The notes beneath the pieces were generated by a model, which worked only from the letters and a program-made list of their open reading frames with translations, did not search any database and was not told where the DNA came from. A program made the position numbers and the translations under genes. A stretch of 64,000 bases of DNA from Streptococcus sp. HMSC078D09 (GTDB lineage Bacteria > Bacillota > Bacilli > Lactobacillales > Streptococcaceae): assembly GCF_001813675.1 (NCBI RefSeq), contig NZ_KV813662.1, positions 1 to 64,000 of the forward strand, written 5' to 3'. How positions within the stretch are numbered: position 1 is the stretch's first letter; each line of letters starts with the position of its first letter. This document shows, one piece after another, positions 54,345 through 64,000 of this stretch.

Positions 54345-57137
54345 ATGAAACTCAAAGAAACATTGAATCTTGGAAAAACAGCTTTTCCAATGCGGGCTGG
54401 GCTTCCAACGAAAGAACCTGTTTGGCAAAAAGAATGGGAAGATGCAAAATTGTATCAACGCCGTCAAGAGTTGAATGAAGGGAAACCGCATTTTACCCTT
54501 CATGATGGCCCTCCGTATGCCAACGGAAATATTCACGTGGGACATGCCATGAACAAGATCTCAAAAGATATCATTGTTCGTTCCAAATCTATGTCAGGAT
54601 TTTACGCCCCTTATATTCCAGGTTGGGATACCCATGGTTTGCCAATTGAGCAAGTCTTGGCTAAACAAGGTGTGAAACGTAAAGAAATGGACTTAGTTGA
54701 GTACCTGAAACTCTGTCGTGAATATGCGCTTTCTCAAGTAGATAAACAACGCGAAGACTTTAAACGCTTAGGTGTTTCAGGTGATTGGGACCATCCTTAT
54801 GTAACCTTGACGCCTGACTATGAAGCAGCACAAATCCGCGTCTTTGGTGAAATGGCCAATAAAGGCTATATCTACCGTGGAGCTAAGCCAGTTTACTGGT
54901 CTTGGTCTTCTGAATCAGCCCTTGCTGAAGCAGAAATTGAATACCATGATTTGGTTTCAACTTCCCTTTACTATGCGAACAAAGTTAAAGATGGTAAGGG
55001 TGTCCTAGATACAGACACTTACATCGTTGTCTGGACAACAACTCCATTTACGGTTACAGCTTCTCGTGGATTGACGGTGGGTGCAGAGTTTGATTATGTC
55101 GTAGTAAAACCTGCTGGATCTGACCGCAAGTACGTCGTAGCCTCTGAACTCTTACCAAGTCTTTCTGAAAAATTCGGTTGGGAAAATGCTGAAGTCCTTG
55201 CGACTTACCAAGGGAAAGAATTGAACCATATCGTGACAGAACATCCATGGGATCCGGAAGTGGATGAATTGGTGATCCTTGGTGAGCATGTAACCCTTGA
55301 TTCAGGTACTGGTATCGTCCATACTGCTCCTGGTTTTGGTGAGGATGACTACAATGTAGGGATTGCCAATGGCCTCGAAGTTGCTGTTACTGTTAATGAA
55401 CGCGGAATCATGATGGAGAATGCTGGTCCTGACTTTGCAGGTCAGTTCTATGACAAGGTTGTTCCAACGGTTATCGAAAAACTTGGAGATTTGCTCCTTG
55501 CTCAAGAAGAAATCTCTCACTCTTACCCATTTGACTGGCGTACGAAAAAACCAATCATCTGGCGTGCCGTGCCACAGTGGTTCGCTTCTGTATCAAAATT
55601 CCGTCAAGATATCTTGGACGAAATTGAAAAAGTGAAATTCCACTCAGAATGGGGGAAAGTGCGTCTTTATAACATGATTCGTGACCGTGGTGACTGGGTC
55701 ATCTCTCGTCAGCGTGCCTGGGGTGTGCCCCTTCCAATCTTCTATGCAGAAGACGGAACACCAATCATGACAGCTGAAACCATCGAACATGTAGCGCAAC
55801 TCTTTGAAGAACATGGTTCCATCATCTGGTGGCAACGTGAAGCGAAAGACCTCTTGCCAGAAGGATTTACGCATCCTGGTTCACCAAATGGCGAATTTAC
55901 AAAAGAAACAGATATCATGGACGTCTGGTTTGACTCAGGTTCATCATGGAATGGGGTTGTAGTTAACCGTCCAGAACTCAAATATCCAGCTGATCTTTAC
56001 CTGGAAGGTTCAGACCAATACCGTGGTTGGTTCAACTCATCTCTTATCACTTCTGTGGCGAACCATGGTGTAGCGCCTTATAAACAAATCTTGTCTCAAG
56101 GTTTCGCCTTGGATGGTAAAGGTGAGAAGATGTCTAAATCTCTTGGAAATACCATCGCTCCAAGTGATGTTGAAAAGCAATTTGGTGCTGAAATCTTGCG
56201 TCTCTGGGTAACCAGTGTAGACTCAAGTAATGACGTGCGTATCTCAATGGATATCTTGAGCCAAGTGTCTGAGACTTACCGTAAGATCCGTAACACGCTT
56301 CGTTTCTTGATTGCCAATACATCTGACTTTAACCCAGCTGAGGATGCAGTTGCTTATGACGAGCTTCGTTCAGTGGACAAGTACATGACCATTCGCTTTA
56401 ACCAGCTTGTCAAGACCATCCGTGACGCTTATGAAAACTTTGAGTTCTTGACGATCTACAAGGCACTTGTTAACTTTATTAACGTTGATTTGTCTGCCTT
56501 CTACCTGGATTTTGCCAAGGATGTTGTTTACATCGAAGGAGCGAAATCCCTCGAACGCCGTCAAATGCAAACAGTTTTCTATGATATCCTTGTGAAAATC
56601 ACGAAACTCTTGACGCCAATTCTTCCTCACACTGCTGAAGAAATCTGGTCCTATCTTGAGTTTGAAGCAGAAGACTTCGTTCAATTGTCAGAATTGCCAG
56701 AAGCAGAAACGTTTGCCAACCAAGAAGAAATCTTGGATACTTGGTCAGCCTTCATGAACTTCCGTGGTCAAGCTCAAAAAGCCTTGGAAGAAGCGCGGAA
56801 TGAAAAAGTGATTGGTAAATCACTTGAAGCTCATTTGACGGTTTATCCAAATGAAGTTGTGAAAACACTTCTTGGAGCTGTTGATAGCAATGTTGCTCAA
56901 CTCTTGATTGTTTCCGAGTTGACCATCGCAGAAGGACCAGCTCCAGAAGGTGCAGTGACCTTTGAAGATGTCGCCTTTACGGTTGAACGTGCAGCTGGTG
57001 AAGTTTGTGATCGTTGCCGTCGCATCGATCCAACAACGGCTGAACGCCACTACCACGCAACCATCTGTGATCACTGTGCAAGCATCGTCGAAGAGAACTT
57101 TGCAGACGCAGTCGCAGAAGGATTTGAAGCAAAATAA
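54345..57137 (+). CDS. ileS: Isoleucyl-tRNA synthetase
   Basis: A 930-residue class I synthetase that charges tRNA-Ile. HIGH appears as 'HVGH' (about 64-67) after 'PYANGNI', the CP1 editing domain spans about 190-395, KMSKS is '[10 protein letters not shown]' near 595, and a C-terminal zinc finger has 'CDRC' and 'CDHC' (about 888-909). The overall form is the bacterial type sensitive to mupirocin. It is controlled by the isoleucine T-box. Confidence 0.97.
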   Translation: MKLKETLNLGKTAFPMRAGLPTKEPVWQKEWEDAKLYQRRQELNEGKPHFTLHDGPPYANGNIHVGHAMNKISKDIIVRSKSMSGFYAPYIPGWDTHGLPIEQVLAKQGVKRKEMDLVEYLKLCREYALSQVDKQREDFKRLGVSGDWDHPYVTLTPDYEAAQIRVFGEMANKGYIYRGAKPVYWSWSSESALAEAEIEYHDLVSTSLYYANKVKDGKGVLDTDTYIVVWTTTPFTVTASRGLTVGAEFDYVVVKPAGSDRKYVVASELLPSLSEKFGWENAEVLATYQGKELNHIVTEHPWDPEVDELVILGEHVTLDSGTGIVHTAPGFGEDDYNVGIANGLEVAVTVNERGIMMENAGPDFAGQFYDKVVPTVIEKLGDLLLAQEEISHSYPFDWRTKKPIIWRAVPQWFASVSKFRQDILDEIEKVKFHSEWGKVRLYNMIRDRGDWVISRQRAWGVPLPIFYAEDGTPIMTAETIEHVAQLFEEHGSIIWWQREAKDLLPEGFTHPGSPNGEFTKETDIMDVWFDSGSSWNGVVVNRPELKYPADLYLEGSDQYRGWFNSSLITSVANHGVAPYKQILSQGFALDGKGEKMSKSLGNTIAPSDVEKQFGAEILRLWVTSVDSSNDVRISMDILSQVSETYRKIRNTLRFLIANTSDFNPAEDAVAYDELRSVDKYMTIRFNQLVKTIRDAYENFEFLTIYKALVNFINVDLSAFYLDFAKDVVYIEGAKSLERRQMQTVFYDILVKITKLLTPILPHTAEEIWSYLEFEAEDFVQLSELPEAETFANQEEILDTWSAFMNFRGQAQKALEEARNEKVIGKSLEAHLTVYPNEVVKTLLGAVDSNVAQLLIVSELTIAEGPAPEGAVTFEDVAFTVERAAGEVCDRCRRIDPTTAERHYHATICDHCASIVEENFADAVAEGFEAK

Positions 57138-57151
57138 TAAGACGTGAAAAA

Positions 57152-57181
57152 TCGCAGGGAGAGGGTCTCCTTGCGACTTTT
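57152..57181 (+). terminator. Terminator after ileS
   Basis: The 11-bp stem TCGCAGGGAGA/TCTCCTTGCGA (one G/T pair) with a GGG loop and a short T-run (CTTTTC), 15 bp after the stop. Confidence 0.7.
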
Positions 57182-57197
57182 CAATAAAGAGGAAGTT

Positions 57198-57632
57198 ATG
57201 TGGTACCAGAAAGAATTTAAGGAACTAGAACTGAAAGAGTTTTACGAGATCGTTCAGCTGCGATTAGAGACCTTTGTCGTGGAACAAACTAGGATCTACA
57301 ATGATCTCGATGATGTTGATTATCGATCTATCCACCTTTTTCATCAAAATAGGGAAGGACGTGTGGATGCCTATGCTCGCATATTCGAAACGGGGCTGAC
57401 GATTCATTTTGGCCGAGTGGCTGTTGCCAAAGGCAGTCGTGGTCAAGGACTAGGAAAGGCTATGGTAGAGCAAATTTTGAACCTGTGTGAACAGAGATTT
57501 CCTGGACGGACCATTGAAATTGAGGCTCAAGAGCAGGTGGTCGGCTTGTATGAAAAGTTAGGTTTTCAAACGGTGAGCGAACCCTTTATCTTGGCTTCTA
57601 CCCCTCACGTAAAAATGATCTATCAGAAATAA
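57198..57632 (+). CDS. GNAT family N-acetyltransferase (ElaA-like)
   Basis: A 144-residue acetyltransferase similar to ElaA. It has 'YEIVQLRLETFVVEQ' at the N-terminal side, the acetyl-CoA loop 'AVAKGSRGQGLGKAMVEQIL' (about 76-95), and the final 'VVGLYEKLGF'. The ATG at 57198 has AGAGGAAG before it; an in-frame ATG at 57144 would read through the ileS terminator. The substrate is unknown. Confidence 0.88.
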   Translation: MWYQKEFKELELKEFYEIVQLRLETFVVEQTRIYNDLDDVDYRSIHLFHQNREGRVDAYARIFETGLTIHFGRVAVAKGSRGQGLGKAMVEQILNLCEQRFPGRTIEIEAQEQVVGLYEKLGFQTVSEPFILASTPHVKMIYQK

Positions 57633-57634
57633 AG

Positions 57635-57673
57635 AATCCTTTCATCTCATGATTGAGGTGAAAGGATTTTTTT
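57635..57673 (+). terminator. Terminator after the ElaA-like gene
   Basis: The stem AATCCTTTCA-CTC/GAG-TGAAAGGATT with a T-run of seven. Confidence 0.85.
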
Positions 57674-57712
57674 GGAAAAAGATACCAAATAAAAAAGTAA
57701 GGCAAATTGGCC

Positions 57713-58015
57713 TTACTTTGTAATTGGAAAGGAAATTTCAATTAGTTTATCGGAGTAGAGGGTTTTAATAGCGGATTGGTCAATGATTTGAAGATCAATC
57801 TTACGTTTTAAAAAGAACTCACGAATTTTTTCTACTTCAGTTTCACGAATAGCTCGGTGTTTGTTACTGATCAATAATTCATAGTGTGTTGGGGCCTGTG
57901 TAAAAACAACATCGGTATTGCCCGCGGAATAAACCTCGACAAGCAAGGCGTCAGTGCTGGCAAGTTGGCTTTTGACCAGTGCAGCATGACTATTTGTAGT
58001 ATTAATGAGCTTCAT
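57713..58015 (-). CDS. DUF1827 family protein
   Basis: A 100-residue protein of the DUF1827 family found in streptococci and lactococci. It has an alpha/beta pattern ('LLVEVYSAGNTDVVFTQAP') and no catalytic or membrane motif that I recognise. AGGAGG-like GGAGGAAC lies before the start on the minus strand. It neighbours the NUDIX and clpE genes. Confidence 0.8.
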   Translation of the reverse strand: MKLINTTNSHAALVKSQLASTDALLVEVYSAGNTDVVFTQAPTHYELLISNKHRAIRETEVEKIREFFLKRKIDLQIIDQSAIKTLYSDKLIEISFPITK

Positions 58016-58082
58016 ATGAGTTCCTCCTAACCTCTATCTTCATTTATTATAGCACTTTTTTATTTTTTGTGAAAGAATTCCT

Positions 58083-58532
58083 TTATTTTTTGTGGGTATT
58101 TTTCCACTGTTCAATGCCCCATTTGTGACTACCACGTTTGAGTTTTTCAATAGCTTCATCTACAGGAAACCAAGCAAGATTGTTAAAATCTTCCAGTGGT
58201 TTTTGAGCCTCTGTATAGTCTACCACTTCATAAATATAGGCAGGATTGTAGTAGTAGGTATCGCGATGACTGGAATAGAAATACTCATCTGCTTGGCCAT
58301 AGTATTGACCTAAGACAGCGGTAAAGCCTAATTCTTCTATCAGTTCCCGTTTCAGAGCTTGCAAGTGATCTTCACCTGCCTCGATTTCCCCGCCAGGCAA
58401 GAACCAGGCTCCATTAGGAGCTTGAACGAGGATGATCTGATCCTTGTCCTTATTGGGAATAACAGCGTAGACACCATAGCGATTGACGTAGGTCACATCT
58501 TGTTTTTTTTCACCAAAACTTGGAATGGTCAT
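58083..58532 (-). CDS. NUDIX hydrolase
   Basis: A 149-residue NUDIX protein that cleaves nucleoside diphosphate-linked compounds. The NUDIX box is complete: 'GGEIEAGEDHLQALKRELIEELGF' covers about 48-71 with the GX5EX7REUXEEXG pattern. 'GAWFLPGG' precedes it. The family includes 8-oxo-dGTP and other clean-up enzymes; the substrate is not evident. Confidence 0.92.
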   Translation of the reverse strand: MTIPSFGEKKQDVTYVNRYGVYAVIPNKDKDQIILVQAPNGAWFLPGGEIEAGEDHLQALKRELIEELGFTAVLGQYYGQADEYFYSSHRDTYYYNPAYIYEVVDYTEAQKPLEDFNNLAWFPVDEAIEKLKRGSHKWGIEQWKNTHKK

Positions 58533-58602
58533 GGTTTTCTCTTTTCTTATTTTTTCATCATTATATCATATTTTTTAGCAAAAATCTGGAGGGAAAAAAG
58601 AA

Positions 58603-58779
58603 AGAGAGTGGGACAGAAATCGGTAATTCGTTAGAATTCGATTTCGTCGTCCCACCTCCGCACAGTTGAGTAGGGCTGTAAAAGCTGATGAAATCAGCGT
58701 AGTAGAGCCCACTCAACCACTGCGTCTTGCTCAACAATCCAAAAATAATTGAGAGGCTAGGACTTCTGTCCCACTCTCT
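58603..58779. repeat. 177-nt intergenic repeat with 16-bp terminal inverted repeats
   Basis: AGAGAGTGGGACAGAA (58603-58618) and TTCTGTCCCACTCTCT (58764-58779) are perfect inverted ends. Inside is a second long hairpin: GTTGAGT/ACTCAAC, GGGCT/AGCCC and GCTGAT/ATCAGC nest around 58670-58720. It is non-coding. From memory it resembles dispersed intergenic elements of oral streptococci. It lies between the divergent-oriented 3' end of clpE and the NUDIX promoter region and may terminate clpE transcription. Confidence 0.7.
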
Positions 58780-58796
58780 GAATGTACATTTACTGA

Positions 58797-61055
58797 TTAT
58801 GATTCTGAATTCTTTTCGGCCGTCTTGTGAACAGCTTTGATGCTAATATTCCCATTGCTGGTCATGACGGCTTTGAGTTGTTTCTCACTTGGATGTTCCA
58901 GGTAATAATCGGTAATGGCATCTTCGATATGGTCTTGGATGGTACGACGGAGTGGGCGGGCCCCCATTTTTGGATCGTAACCCAGATCGACCAATTTTTC
59001 TTTGACCTTCTCTGTTACATCCAGATGAATCTCATTCTGTGCGAGACGTTGATTGACTTCATCGAGCATAAGGGTAACGATTTGGAGAAGGTTTTCTTTT
59101 GATAGAGGTTGGAATTCAATGATGCCATCAAAACGGTTCATGAATTCAGGGCTAAAGAAATTCCCGAGTTCTCCCAGTACAGAGTTGGTTCGACCTTCGC
59201 GAGCAGCTCCAAAACCAACATTGGCCTCAGCTTTGCCGGTTCCAGCATTAGAGGTCATGATGATAATGGTATCTTTAAAGCTGACGGTACGGCCTTGACC
59301 ATCTGTCAAACGGCCATCATCTAAAACTTGCAAGAACATGTGCATGACATCTGGATGGGCTTTTTCCACTTCATCCAACAACACGAGGGAGTATGGATTG
59401 CGACGAACCTTTTCCGTTAGTTGTCCAGCTTCATCGTAGCCAACATAGCCCGGAGGAGCTCCGACTAGTTTCGCTACGCTATGTTTTTCCATGTATTCGC
59501 TCATATCAAAGCGGATCATATTGTCTGCAGAGCCAAAGAGCTCGATCGCCAATTGTTTAGACAATTCGGTCTTTCCGACACCGGTAGGTCCGACAAAGAG
59601 GAAGCTTCCGATCGGACGGTTAGGTGATCCTAGGCCAACACGATTGCGTCGAATGGCTTTCGCAATTTTATCCACTGCATCATCTTGACCGATCACATGG
59701 GTTTTCAAATCAGAAGCCAGATTGATCAATTGAGATTGTTCTTTTTCTTTCAAATCACCAACAGGAATATTGGTCTTTTGTTCAACGATGTGTTCAATAG
59801 TTTTTTCACTGATGACAGGGGTCTCCTGATCAGTGACATGTTGACCTTGCATTTCCTTGTATTTCGCGATTTGGTCACGGAAGTAGGCTGCTTTTTCAAA
59901 GTCTTCTTCGCGGGTTGCTTGAGCTTTGAGGTTTTCCGCTTCAATCAAGCGCTGGTCGATCACTTTTGGATCCACAAAGTTTAGGGTCAGGTTCATCTTA
60001 GACCCCGCTTCATCCAACAAATCAATGGCCTTGTCTGGCAGGAAGCGATCTTGGATGTAGCGGTTTGACAGAATAGCTGCCGCTTCGATGGCCCCGTCTG
60101 TATAGTGGACGTGGTGGTAGTCTTCGTATTTTTTCTGGATGCCCTTGAGGATGGTGATGGTTTCTTCAACCGTTGGTTCATCGACCTTAACGGGCTGCAT
60201 CCGACGTTCCAAGGCCGCATCTTTTTCAATGATACGGTATTCATTGAGGGTAGTAGCCCCGACTAATTGGAGTTCTCCTCGCGCTAAGGCTGGTTTGAGG
60301 ATATTTCCAGCGTCCATATTGCCCTCACCAGCTGATCCTGCGCCAACAATTTCATGGATTTCGTCGATGAACAGAATAACATCTTCGCGTTGACGAATTT
60401 CATCCATTAATTTTTGCATGCGTTCTTCGAATTGACCACGGATGCCTGTGCCCTGAACGAGGCTCACGACGTCTAGGCGGATGACTTCTTTTCCTTGCAA
60501 TTTATGTGGAACGTCGCCATCAACGATTTTTTGAGCCAGGCCTTCCACAACGGCAGTCTTTCCGACACCAGGTTCTCCGATCAGAACCGGATTGTTCTTG
60601 GTTCGACGGTTGAGAATTTCGATGACACGGATAATCTCTTCGTCACGGCCAATGACAGGGTCAATATCCCCTTTGCGGGCAATTTCTGTGACATTGATGC
60701 CGAACTCTTCTAACAGCCCTTTTGGCTTTTGAGGGCGTGCTTGACGAGGGTCTTGACCACCACCACGGTTATTGTTTTGGCCGTAGCCGCCACCTCCATA
60801 ACTGCCTCCGGATTGAGTTGGAGGGGTTTGAGGTTCTTGCGGACTTTGGAAGTTTCCAAGGTTATTGAAGAAATCTTCAAAAGGATCTCCAGTGAGTTGG
60901 CTCCGTTGGGTCATGCCCTTCAAGAAGCTGTTATTTGGGTCTGTTTTCATAATTTTATAGCAATTTTGACAGAGGTCTACTTGCTGCTGACGTCCATTTA
61001 CATTTGTATATAAATGGATGGTTGATTCATTTATTTTACAATTTTGACAAAGCAT
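58797..61055 (-). CDS. clpE: ATP-dependent Clp protease ATPase ClpE
   Basis: A 752-residue ClpE. The N-terminal zinc finger has CxxC pairs at 'LCQNCK' and 'LCQNCYK' and is followed by a Gly/Pro/Gln-rich linker (about 70-110). AAA1 has Walker A 'GEPGVGKTA', a UVR motif '[19 protein letters not shown]' lies in the middle, and AAA2 has '[10 protein letters not shown]'. The ATG at 61055 fits the ribosome binding site better than the one at 61061. It unfolds proteins for ClpP under stress. A CtsR box and promoter lie upstream. Confidence 0.96.
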   Translation of the reverse strand: MLCQNCKINESTIHLYTNVNGRQQQVDLCQNCYKIMKTDPNNSFLKGMTQRSQLTGDPFEDFFNNLGNFQSPQEPQTPPTQSGGSYGGGGYGQNNNRGGGQDPRQARPQKPKGLLEEFGINVTEIARKGDIDPVIGRDEEIIRVIEILNRRTKNNPVLIGEPGVGKTAVVEGLAQKIVDGDVPHKLQGKEVIRLDVVSLVQGTGIRGQFEERMQKLMDEIRQREDVILFIDEIHEIVGAGSAGEGNMDAGNILKPALARGELQLVGATTLNEYRIIEKDAALERRMQPVKVDEPTVEETITILKGIQKKYEDYHHVHYTDGAIEAAAILSNRYIQDRFLPDKAIDLLDEAGSKMNLTLNFVDPKVIDQRLIEAENLKAQATREEDFEKAAYFRDQIAKYKEMQGQHVTDQETPVISEKTIEHIVEQKTNIPVGDLKEKEQSQLINLASDLKTHVIGQDDAVDKIAKAIRRNRVGLGSPNRPIGSFLFVGPTGVGKTELSKQLAIELFGSADNMIRFDMSEYMEKHSVAKLVGAPPGYVGYDEAGQLTEKVRRNPYSLVLLDEVEKAHPDVMHMFLQVLDDGRLTDGQGRTVSFKDTIIIMTSNAGTGKAEANVGFGAAREGRTNSVLGELGNFFSPEFMNRFDGIIEFQPLSKENLLQIVTLMLDEVNQRLAQNEIHLDVTEKVKEKLVDLGYDPKMGARPLRRTIQDHIEDAITDYYLEHPSEKQLKAVMTSNGNISIKAVHKTAEKNSES

Positions 61056-61116
61056 ATACATACCTCACAGTAGGTTTTTGATGGTTTTCCATCAAGAGAC
61101 GAGCCTATTTTCAAAA

Positions 61117-61133
61117 GGTCAAAAATAGTCAAA
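61117..61133 (-). promoter_or_regulatory. CtsR operator of clpE
   Basis: GGTCAAA-AAT-AGTCAAA on the plus strand is the direct heptanucleotide repeat bound by the heat-shock repressor CtsR. It lies just downstream of the minus-strand clpE promoter. Confidence 0.9.
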
Positions 61134-61146
61134 GATTTATAGTTTC

Positions 61147-61174
61147 ATTATATCAGTATTCTAGAAGTTTGCAA
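61147..61174 (-). promoter_or_regulatory. Promoter of clpE
   Basis: On the minus strand, TTGCAA (61174-61169), a 16-bp spacer and a perfect TATAAT (61152-61147). Confidence 0.8.
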
Positions 61175-61303
61175 GAATTTGCTACGGAATGTCGCTAAGG
61201 AGTGAAGAAGAGAGTAAATCAATGGAAAAATGTGAATTTTTATTGGAAGAGCTTTCTCTTTTATGATAAAATAGGAGAGTAGAAAGTAAAGAGGAGAAAT
61301 AAA

Positions 61304-61534
61304 ATGGAATCACATTTAGTACGGATTATTAACCGTTTGGAGACGATGACAAAAGACGGTGGAAACTTGAAACGTAATTTTGAACGTGACGGTGTTGTTG
61401 TCGCTGAAGTAGCCTACAACCACAATGAAGAAGAAGGTTCAACCTTTACACTTCGTGATGTTGAAGCGCGTGAAACCTATACATTTGATAGCATTGATTT
61501 AATTGCAATGGAAATTTATGAATTGCTTTACTAA
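61304..61534 (+). CDS. DUF1797 family protein
   Basis: A 76-residue protein of the DUF1797 (YkuJ-like) family, a small alpha/beta fold without known catalytic residues. It ends in 'DLIAMEIYELLY', as the family does. A -10-like TAAAAT and an AGAGGAG ribosome binding site lie before it, and a terminator follows, so it is a single-gene unit. Confidence 0.85.
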   Translation: MESHLVRIINRLETMTKDGGNLKRNFERDGVVVAEVAYNHNEEEGSTFTLRDVEARETYTFDSIDLIAMEIYELLY

Positions 61535-61546
61535 GCAGCTGTGTGG

Positions 61547-61578
61547 ATGAGTTTGGGGTGGTCTCAAGCTCATTTTTT
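61547..61578 (+). terminator. Terminator after DUF1797
   Basis: The stem ATGAGTTTG/CAAGCTCAT (one T/G pair) followed by six T residues. Confidence 0.75.
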
Positions 61579-61699
61579 GTCCATCTGGCTATAGTTTTCG
61601 TCTATAAGAAATTCTAATTAGGAACAGTTAGGTTTGAGAGTTGAAATCTGCTATAATAGAGAGGACTATTTTCATTACTTGACTAGAAAGAGAATTGAC

Positions 61700-62554
61700 A
61701 TGACGACAATCATTGATGGGAAGGCGCTCGCTACAAAATTACAGGGTGAGATTGCGAAGAAAACAGCACGATTAAAAGAAGAGACAGGAGTTGTGCCTGG
61801 CCTCGTTGTCATCGTGGTAGGAGATAATCCAGCTAGCAAAATCTATGTAAGAAATAAAGAGCGTTCTGCTATTGCGGCAGGCTTTCGGAGTGAAGTGAGA
61901 CGACTTCCTGAAAGCATCAGCCAAGCTGAATTATTAGAAGTGATCGAACACTACAATCAAGATCCCCTTTGGCATGGGATTTTAGTGCAGTTGCCACTGC
62001 CTAAGCATATCGATGCGGATGCAGTCCTTTTAGCCATTGATCCGACAAAAGATGTGGATGGCTTTCATCCATTGAATATGGGACGTTTGTGGGCTGGAAA
62101 TCCCCTCATGGTGCCTTCAACTCCCGCTGGGATCATGGAGATGTTCAAAGAGTACGGGATTGATCTAGAAGGGAAGCGAGCAGTCGTAATTGGTCGTTCC
62201 AATATTGTTGGAAAACCAATGGCGCAGTTGCTCCTTGCTAAAAATGCGACAGTAACCTTGACCCATTCCCGGACCCATCATCTGCCTAAAATTGCTAGAA
62301 GAGCAGATATCTTGGTTGTTGCGATCGGTCGTGCGAAATTTGTAACAGCAGACTTCGTGAAAGAAGGCGCCGTCGTTATTGACGTCGGAATGAATCGCGA
62401 TGAGAATGGCAAATTGTGTGGGGATGTCGATTTTGACTCTGTTGCACCTTTGGCCAGTCATATTACCCCGGTACCAGGAGGGGTTGGTCCTATGACCGTC
62501 ACCATGCTGATGGAGCAGACCTACGAAGCAGCTGTTCGTGCCTTAAAAAAATGA
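61700..62554 (+). CDS. folD: Bifunctional methylene-THF dehydrogenase/cyclohydrolase FolD
   Basis: A 284-residue enzyme of one-carbon metabolism that interconverts 5,10-methylene- and 10-formyl-tetrahydrofolate. '[14 protein letters not shown]' (with the catalytic lysine), 'QLPLPKHID', '[17 protein letters not shown]' (NADP site) and '[16 protein letters not shown]' are present. The ATG at 61700 is the family start; a longer reading back to 61634 covers a TATAAT at 61652. The HAD gene follows closely. Confidence 0.96.
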   Translation: MTTIIDGKALATKLQGEIAKKTARLKEETGVVPGLVVIVVGDNPASKIYVRNKERSAIAAGFRSEVRRLPESISQAELLEVIEHYNQDPLWHGILVQLPLPKHIDADAVLLAIDPTKDVDGFHPLNMGRLWAGNPLMVPSTPAGIMEMFKEYGIDLEGKRAVVIGRSNIVGKPMAQLLLAKNATVTLTHSRTHHLPKIARRADILVVAIGRAKFVTADFVKEGAVVIDVGMNRDENGKLCGDVDFDSVAPLASHITPVPGGVGPMTVTMLMEQTYEAAVRALKK

Positions 62555-62567
62555 AAGTGTGAACAAG

Positions 62568-63341
62568 ATGAAGTTTGTATTTGATTTAGATGGAACCCTG
62601 TCATTCGATGGTGTCACAATCGATGATGAAATCAAACAGGTCTTATTGAGAGCAGAAGAATTTGGCCATGAAGTTGCCTTTGCTTCTGCACGTTCTTACC
62701 GGGACTGCTTGGGTCTTTTAGGGGATCCATTGAGTCAGCAACTCGTGATTGGTTTAAATGGTGGATTGGCCTATCGTCAGGGGCAATTGGTATATGAGGA
62801 ACAATTGGACAAGGATGTGTATCGGGAAGTCCTTGGCTTTTGCCGCCATTACAATCTACCATTTTTTGTGGATGATACCTTTGATTATAGCGGACAGATT
62901 TTGGAAAAGATTCCTTTTGTTGCTAATGTAGATCCCCTCAAGAAAGCCCAATATCGTTCATTAGAGGAGCTGACAGATCCGATTAAGGTCGTGATCTATA
63001 TGGGTGGCCATGAGGAGCTCGTGGATGAGATTATCGAGCGGATCGAAAAGACAGATAAGGCCCATATCCGCTATCATGCGCATGAAAAATGCATCTATCT
63101 CAATCCAGCAGACACGCATAAAGCGATAACAGTAGAAGAACTCTGCGGAGAGAATTTCGTGGCTTTTGGCAATGATCAAAATGATATCGAGCTCTTTGAA
63201 AAAGCTCTTTATGCAGTTCAAATTGGTGATTTTCCAGCCCTTCAGCCTTATGCGGATGATCAATTGGTAGCCAAACAAAATCAACCACAAGCTGTGGCTG
63301 CTAAGATCTTGCAAGTCTTTGCAGAATTCAGAGGAAAATAA
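62568..63341 (+). CDS. HAD-IIB (Cof-like) phosphatase
   Basis: A 257-residue HAD hydrolase. Motif I is 'FVFDLDGTLSFDG' (about 3-15), motif II is 'AFASARSYRD', and motif IV is 'FVAFGNDQNDIELF' (about 202-215). A C2-type cap lies between them. The family acts on sugar phosphates and similar compounds; the substrate is unknown. I used the ATG at 62568; a GTG at 62559 would add three residues. Confidence 0.88.
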   Translation: MKFVFDLDGTLSFDGVTIDDEIKQVLLRAEEFGHEVAFASARSYRDCLGLLGDPLSQQLVIGLNGGLAYRQGQLVYEEQLDKDVYREVLGFCRHYNLPFFVDDTFDYSGQILEKIPFVANVDPLKKAQYRSLEELTDPIKVVIYMGGHEELVDEIIERIEKTDKAHIRYHAHEKCIYLNPADTHKAITVEELCGENFVAFGNDQNDIELFEKALYAVQIGDFPALQPYADDQLVAKQNQPQAVAAKILQVFAEFRGK

Positions 63342-63393
63342 AAGATGGAGGGGGAGTCGTGGCTTCTCCTTTTTCGCTAGAAATGAGGAAGGT

Positions 63394-64000
63394 ATGAGAA
63401 CAGTTCAGAAAGAAGAGATCCAGCGTGTCATTGCAAGGCGAGAGGCGAATTCTTATAAGGGCGATTTTGGTCGCCTGCTCTTGATTGGGGGGACTTACCC
63501 CTATGGGGGAGCTATTATTATGGCGGCGCTTGCTGCGGTTCATAGTGGTGCGGGGCTGGTTACTGTCGCAACAAATCCTGATAATCTGACGGCTCTTCAT
63601 AGCCATCTTCCTGAAGCCATGGGCTTTGATTTGGCAGATCACGAACTCCTTTGTGAGCAAATTCAAAAAGCCGGTGTGATTCTAGTCGGTCCAGGCTTAA
63701 AGGAAGCAAGAGAAAACCAAGCAATCTTGCACATGATTTTTGAACAAGTCTCTAGCCAGCAGGTCTTGATCTTAGATGGAGGAGCTATTAGTCTTTTTGC
63801 AGCCTCTCAGTTTGACCTGCCAGAGGCTCAGTTGGTCTTTACCCCTCATCAAAAAGAATGGGAAAAACTGTCAGGGCTTGATCTAGCAAGCCAGACTGAA
63901 GATAGAAGCCGAGAAGCGGTTCAAAGTTTTCCTAAAGGAACTGTCATTGTAGAAAAAGGCCCCCACACCCGCATTTGGACAAGTGGGCAAGAAGAGGGCT
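63394..64000 (+). CDS. nnrD: ADP-dependent NAD(P)H-hydrate dehydratase, 5' part (cut by window end)
   Basis: The reading frame from the ATG at 63394 runs open to the end of the window, 202 codons. Translation gives 'MRTVQKEEIQRVIARREANS', 'GDFGRLLLIGGTYPYGGAII', then 'AALAAVHSGAGLVTVATNP', the ribokinase-like start of YjeF C-terminal-type dehydratases. 'PEAMGFDLADHELL' and 'GVILVGPGLKEAR' follow. It repairs hydrated NAD(P)H. GAGGAAGGT precedes the start. The catalytic C-terminal part lies outside the window. Confidence 0.9.
   Translation, partial: MRTVQKEEIQRVIARREANSYKGDFGRLLLIGGTYPYGGAIIMAALAAVHSGAGLVTVATNPDNLTALHSHLPEAMGFDLADHELLCEQIQKAGVILVGPGLKEARENQAILHMIFEQVSSQQVLILDGGAISLFAASQFDLPEAQLVFTPHQKEWEKLSGLDLASQTEDRSREAVQSFPKGTVIVEKGPHTRIWTSGQEEG

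Overview
The window reads as a chromosomal segment of an oral Streptococcus, most like the sanguinis/mitis/parasanguinis group; the species cannot be fixed from sequence alone. Reasons: the low-GC Firmicute codon use; the gene blocks yqeG-yqeH-yhbY-nadD-yqeK-rsfS, murD-murG-divIB-ftsA-ftsZ-ylmE-sepF-ylmG-ylmH-divIVA-ileS and ccdA-etrx-msrAB-response regulator-kinase; a competence box (TACGAATA) before a prepilin peptidase; a CtsR operator before clpE; and several small protein families I know mainly from streptococci (DUF1912, DUF1827, DUF1797, DUF3165, DUF5960). No insertion sequence, prophage or CRISPR array was seen.

Layout. 1-231: tRNA genes (partial Arg, Arg-ACG, Pro-TGG). 328-5430: DUF402 phosphatase and recX (minus strand), then rlmD, a deaminase, DUF1858, a DUF438/hemerythrin/PAS sensor and DUF1912. 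5.5-10.6 kb: a helix-hairpin-helix protein, then a valine T-box (specifier GTC can be placed) controlling a flavin reductase, a GNAT, a foreign-looking RNase HI-like gene and valS. 10.7-16.2 kb: an accessory defence island, with an AAA ATPase plus TOPRIM-like partner (AT-rich, probably a two-gene anti-phage module) and a C5-methyltransferase plus restriction-enzyme pair. 16.3-23.5 kb: a VTT membrane protein and the yqeG-to-tmcAL ribosome/NAD cluster, with a strongly structured 153-nt element just before yhbY. 23.6-27.2 kb: yebC, then a minus-strand SOS-type cassette (HdiR-like repressor, UvrX polymerase, YolD-like, DUF5960). 27.3-30.5 kb: asnA, rsmD, coaD, sepM. 30.7-36.0 kb: extracytoplasmic methionine-sulfoxide repair operon (ccdA, a methionine-rich lipoprotein, thioredoxin-like lipoprotein, msrAB) followed by a two-component system. 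36.1-44.4 kb: yutD, rlmN, a VanZ-like gene, a tryptophan T-box with a solitary trpB, competence prepilin peptidase, yqgQ, an inactive rhodanese, a pseudouridine synthase, typA. 44.4-57.6 kb: division and cell-wall cluster, isoleucine T-box, ileS, GNAT. 57.7-64 kb: DUF1827, NUDIX, a 177-nt inverted-repeat intergenic element, clpE, DUF1797, folD, a HAD phosphatase and the 5' part of an NAD(P)HX dehydratase gene.

How the parts fit. Three aminoacyl-tRNA-responsive T-boxes (Val, Trp, Ile) control synthetase or amino-acid genes. Surface redox repair is grouped with a sensor kinase. The most novel-looking items are the methionine-rich lipoprotein inside the msrAB operon (a possible sacrificial methionine pool), the multibranched RNA-like element before yhbY, and the ATPase/TOPRIM module that directly follows valS with no visible terminator. 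Several genes (yqgQ, rsmD, the prepilin peptidase, perhaps rlmD) have promoters so close to the start codon that leaderless mRNAs are likely.
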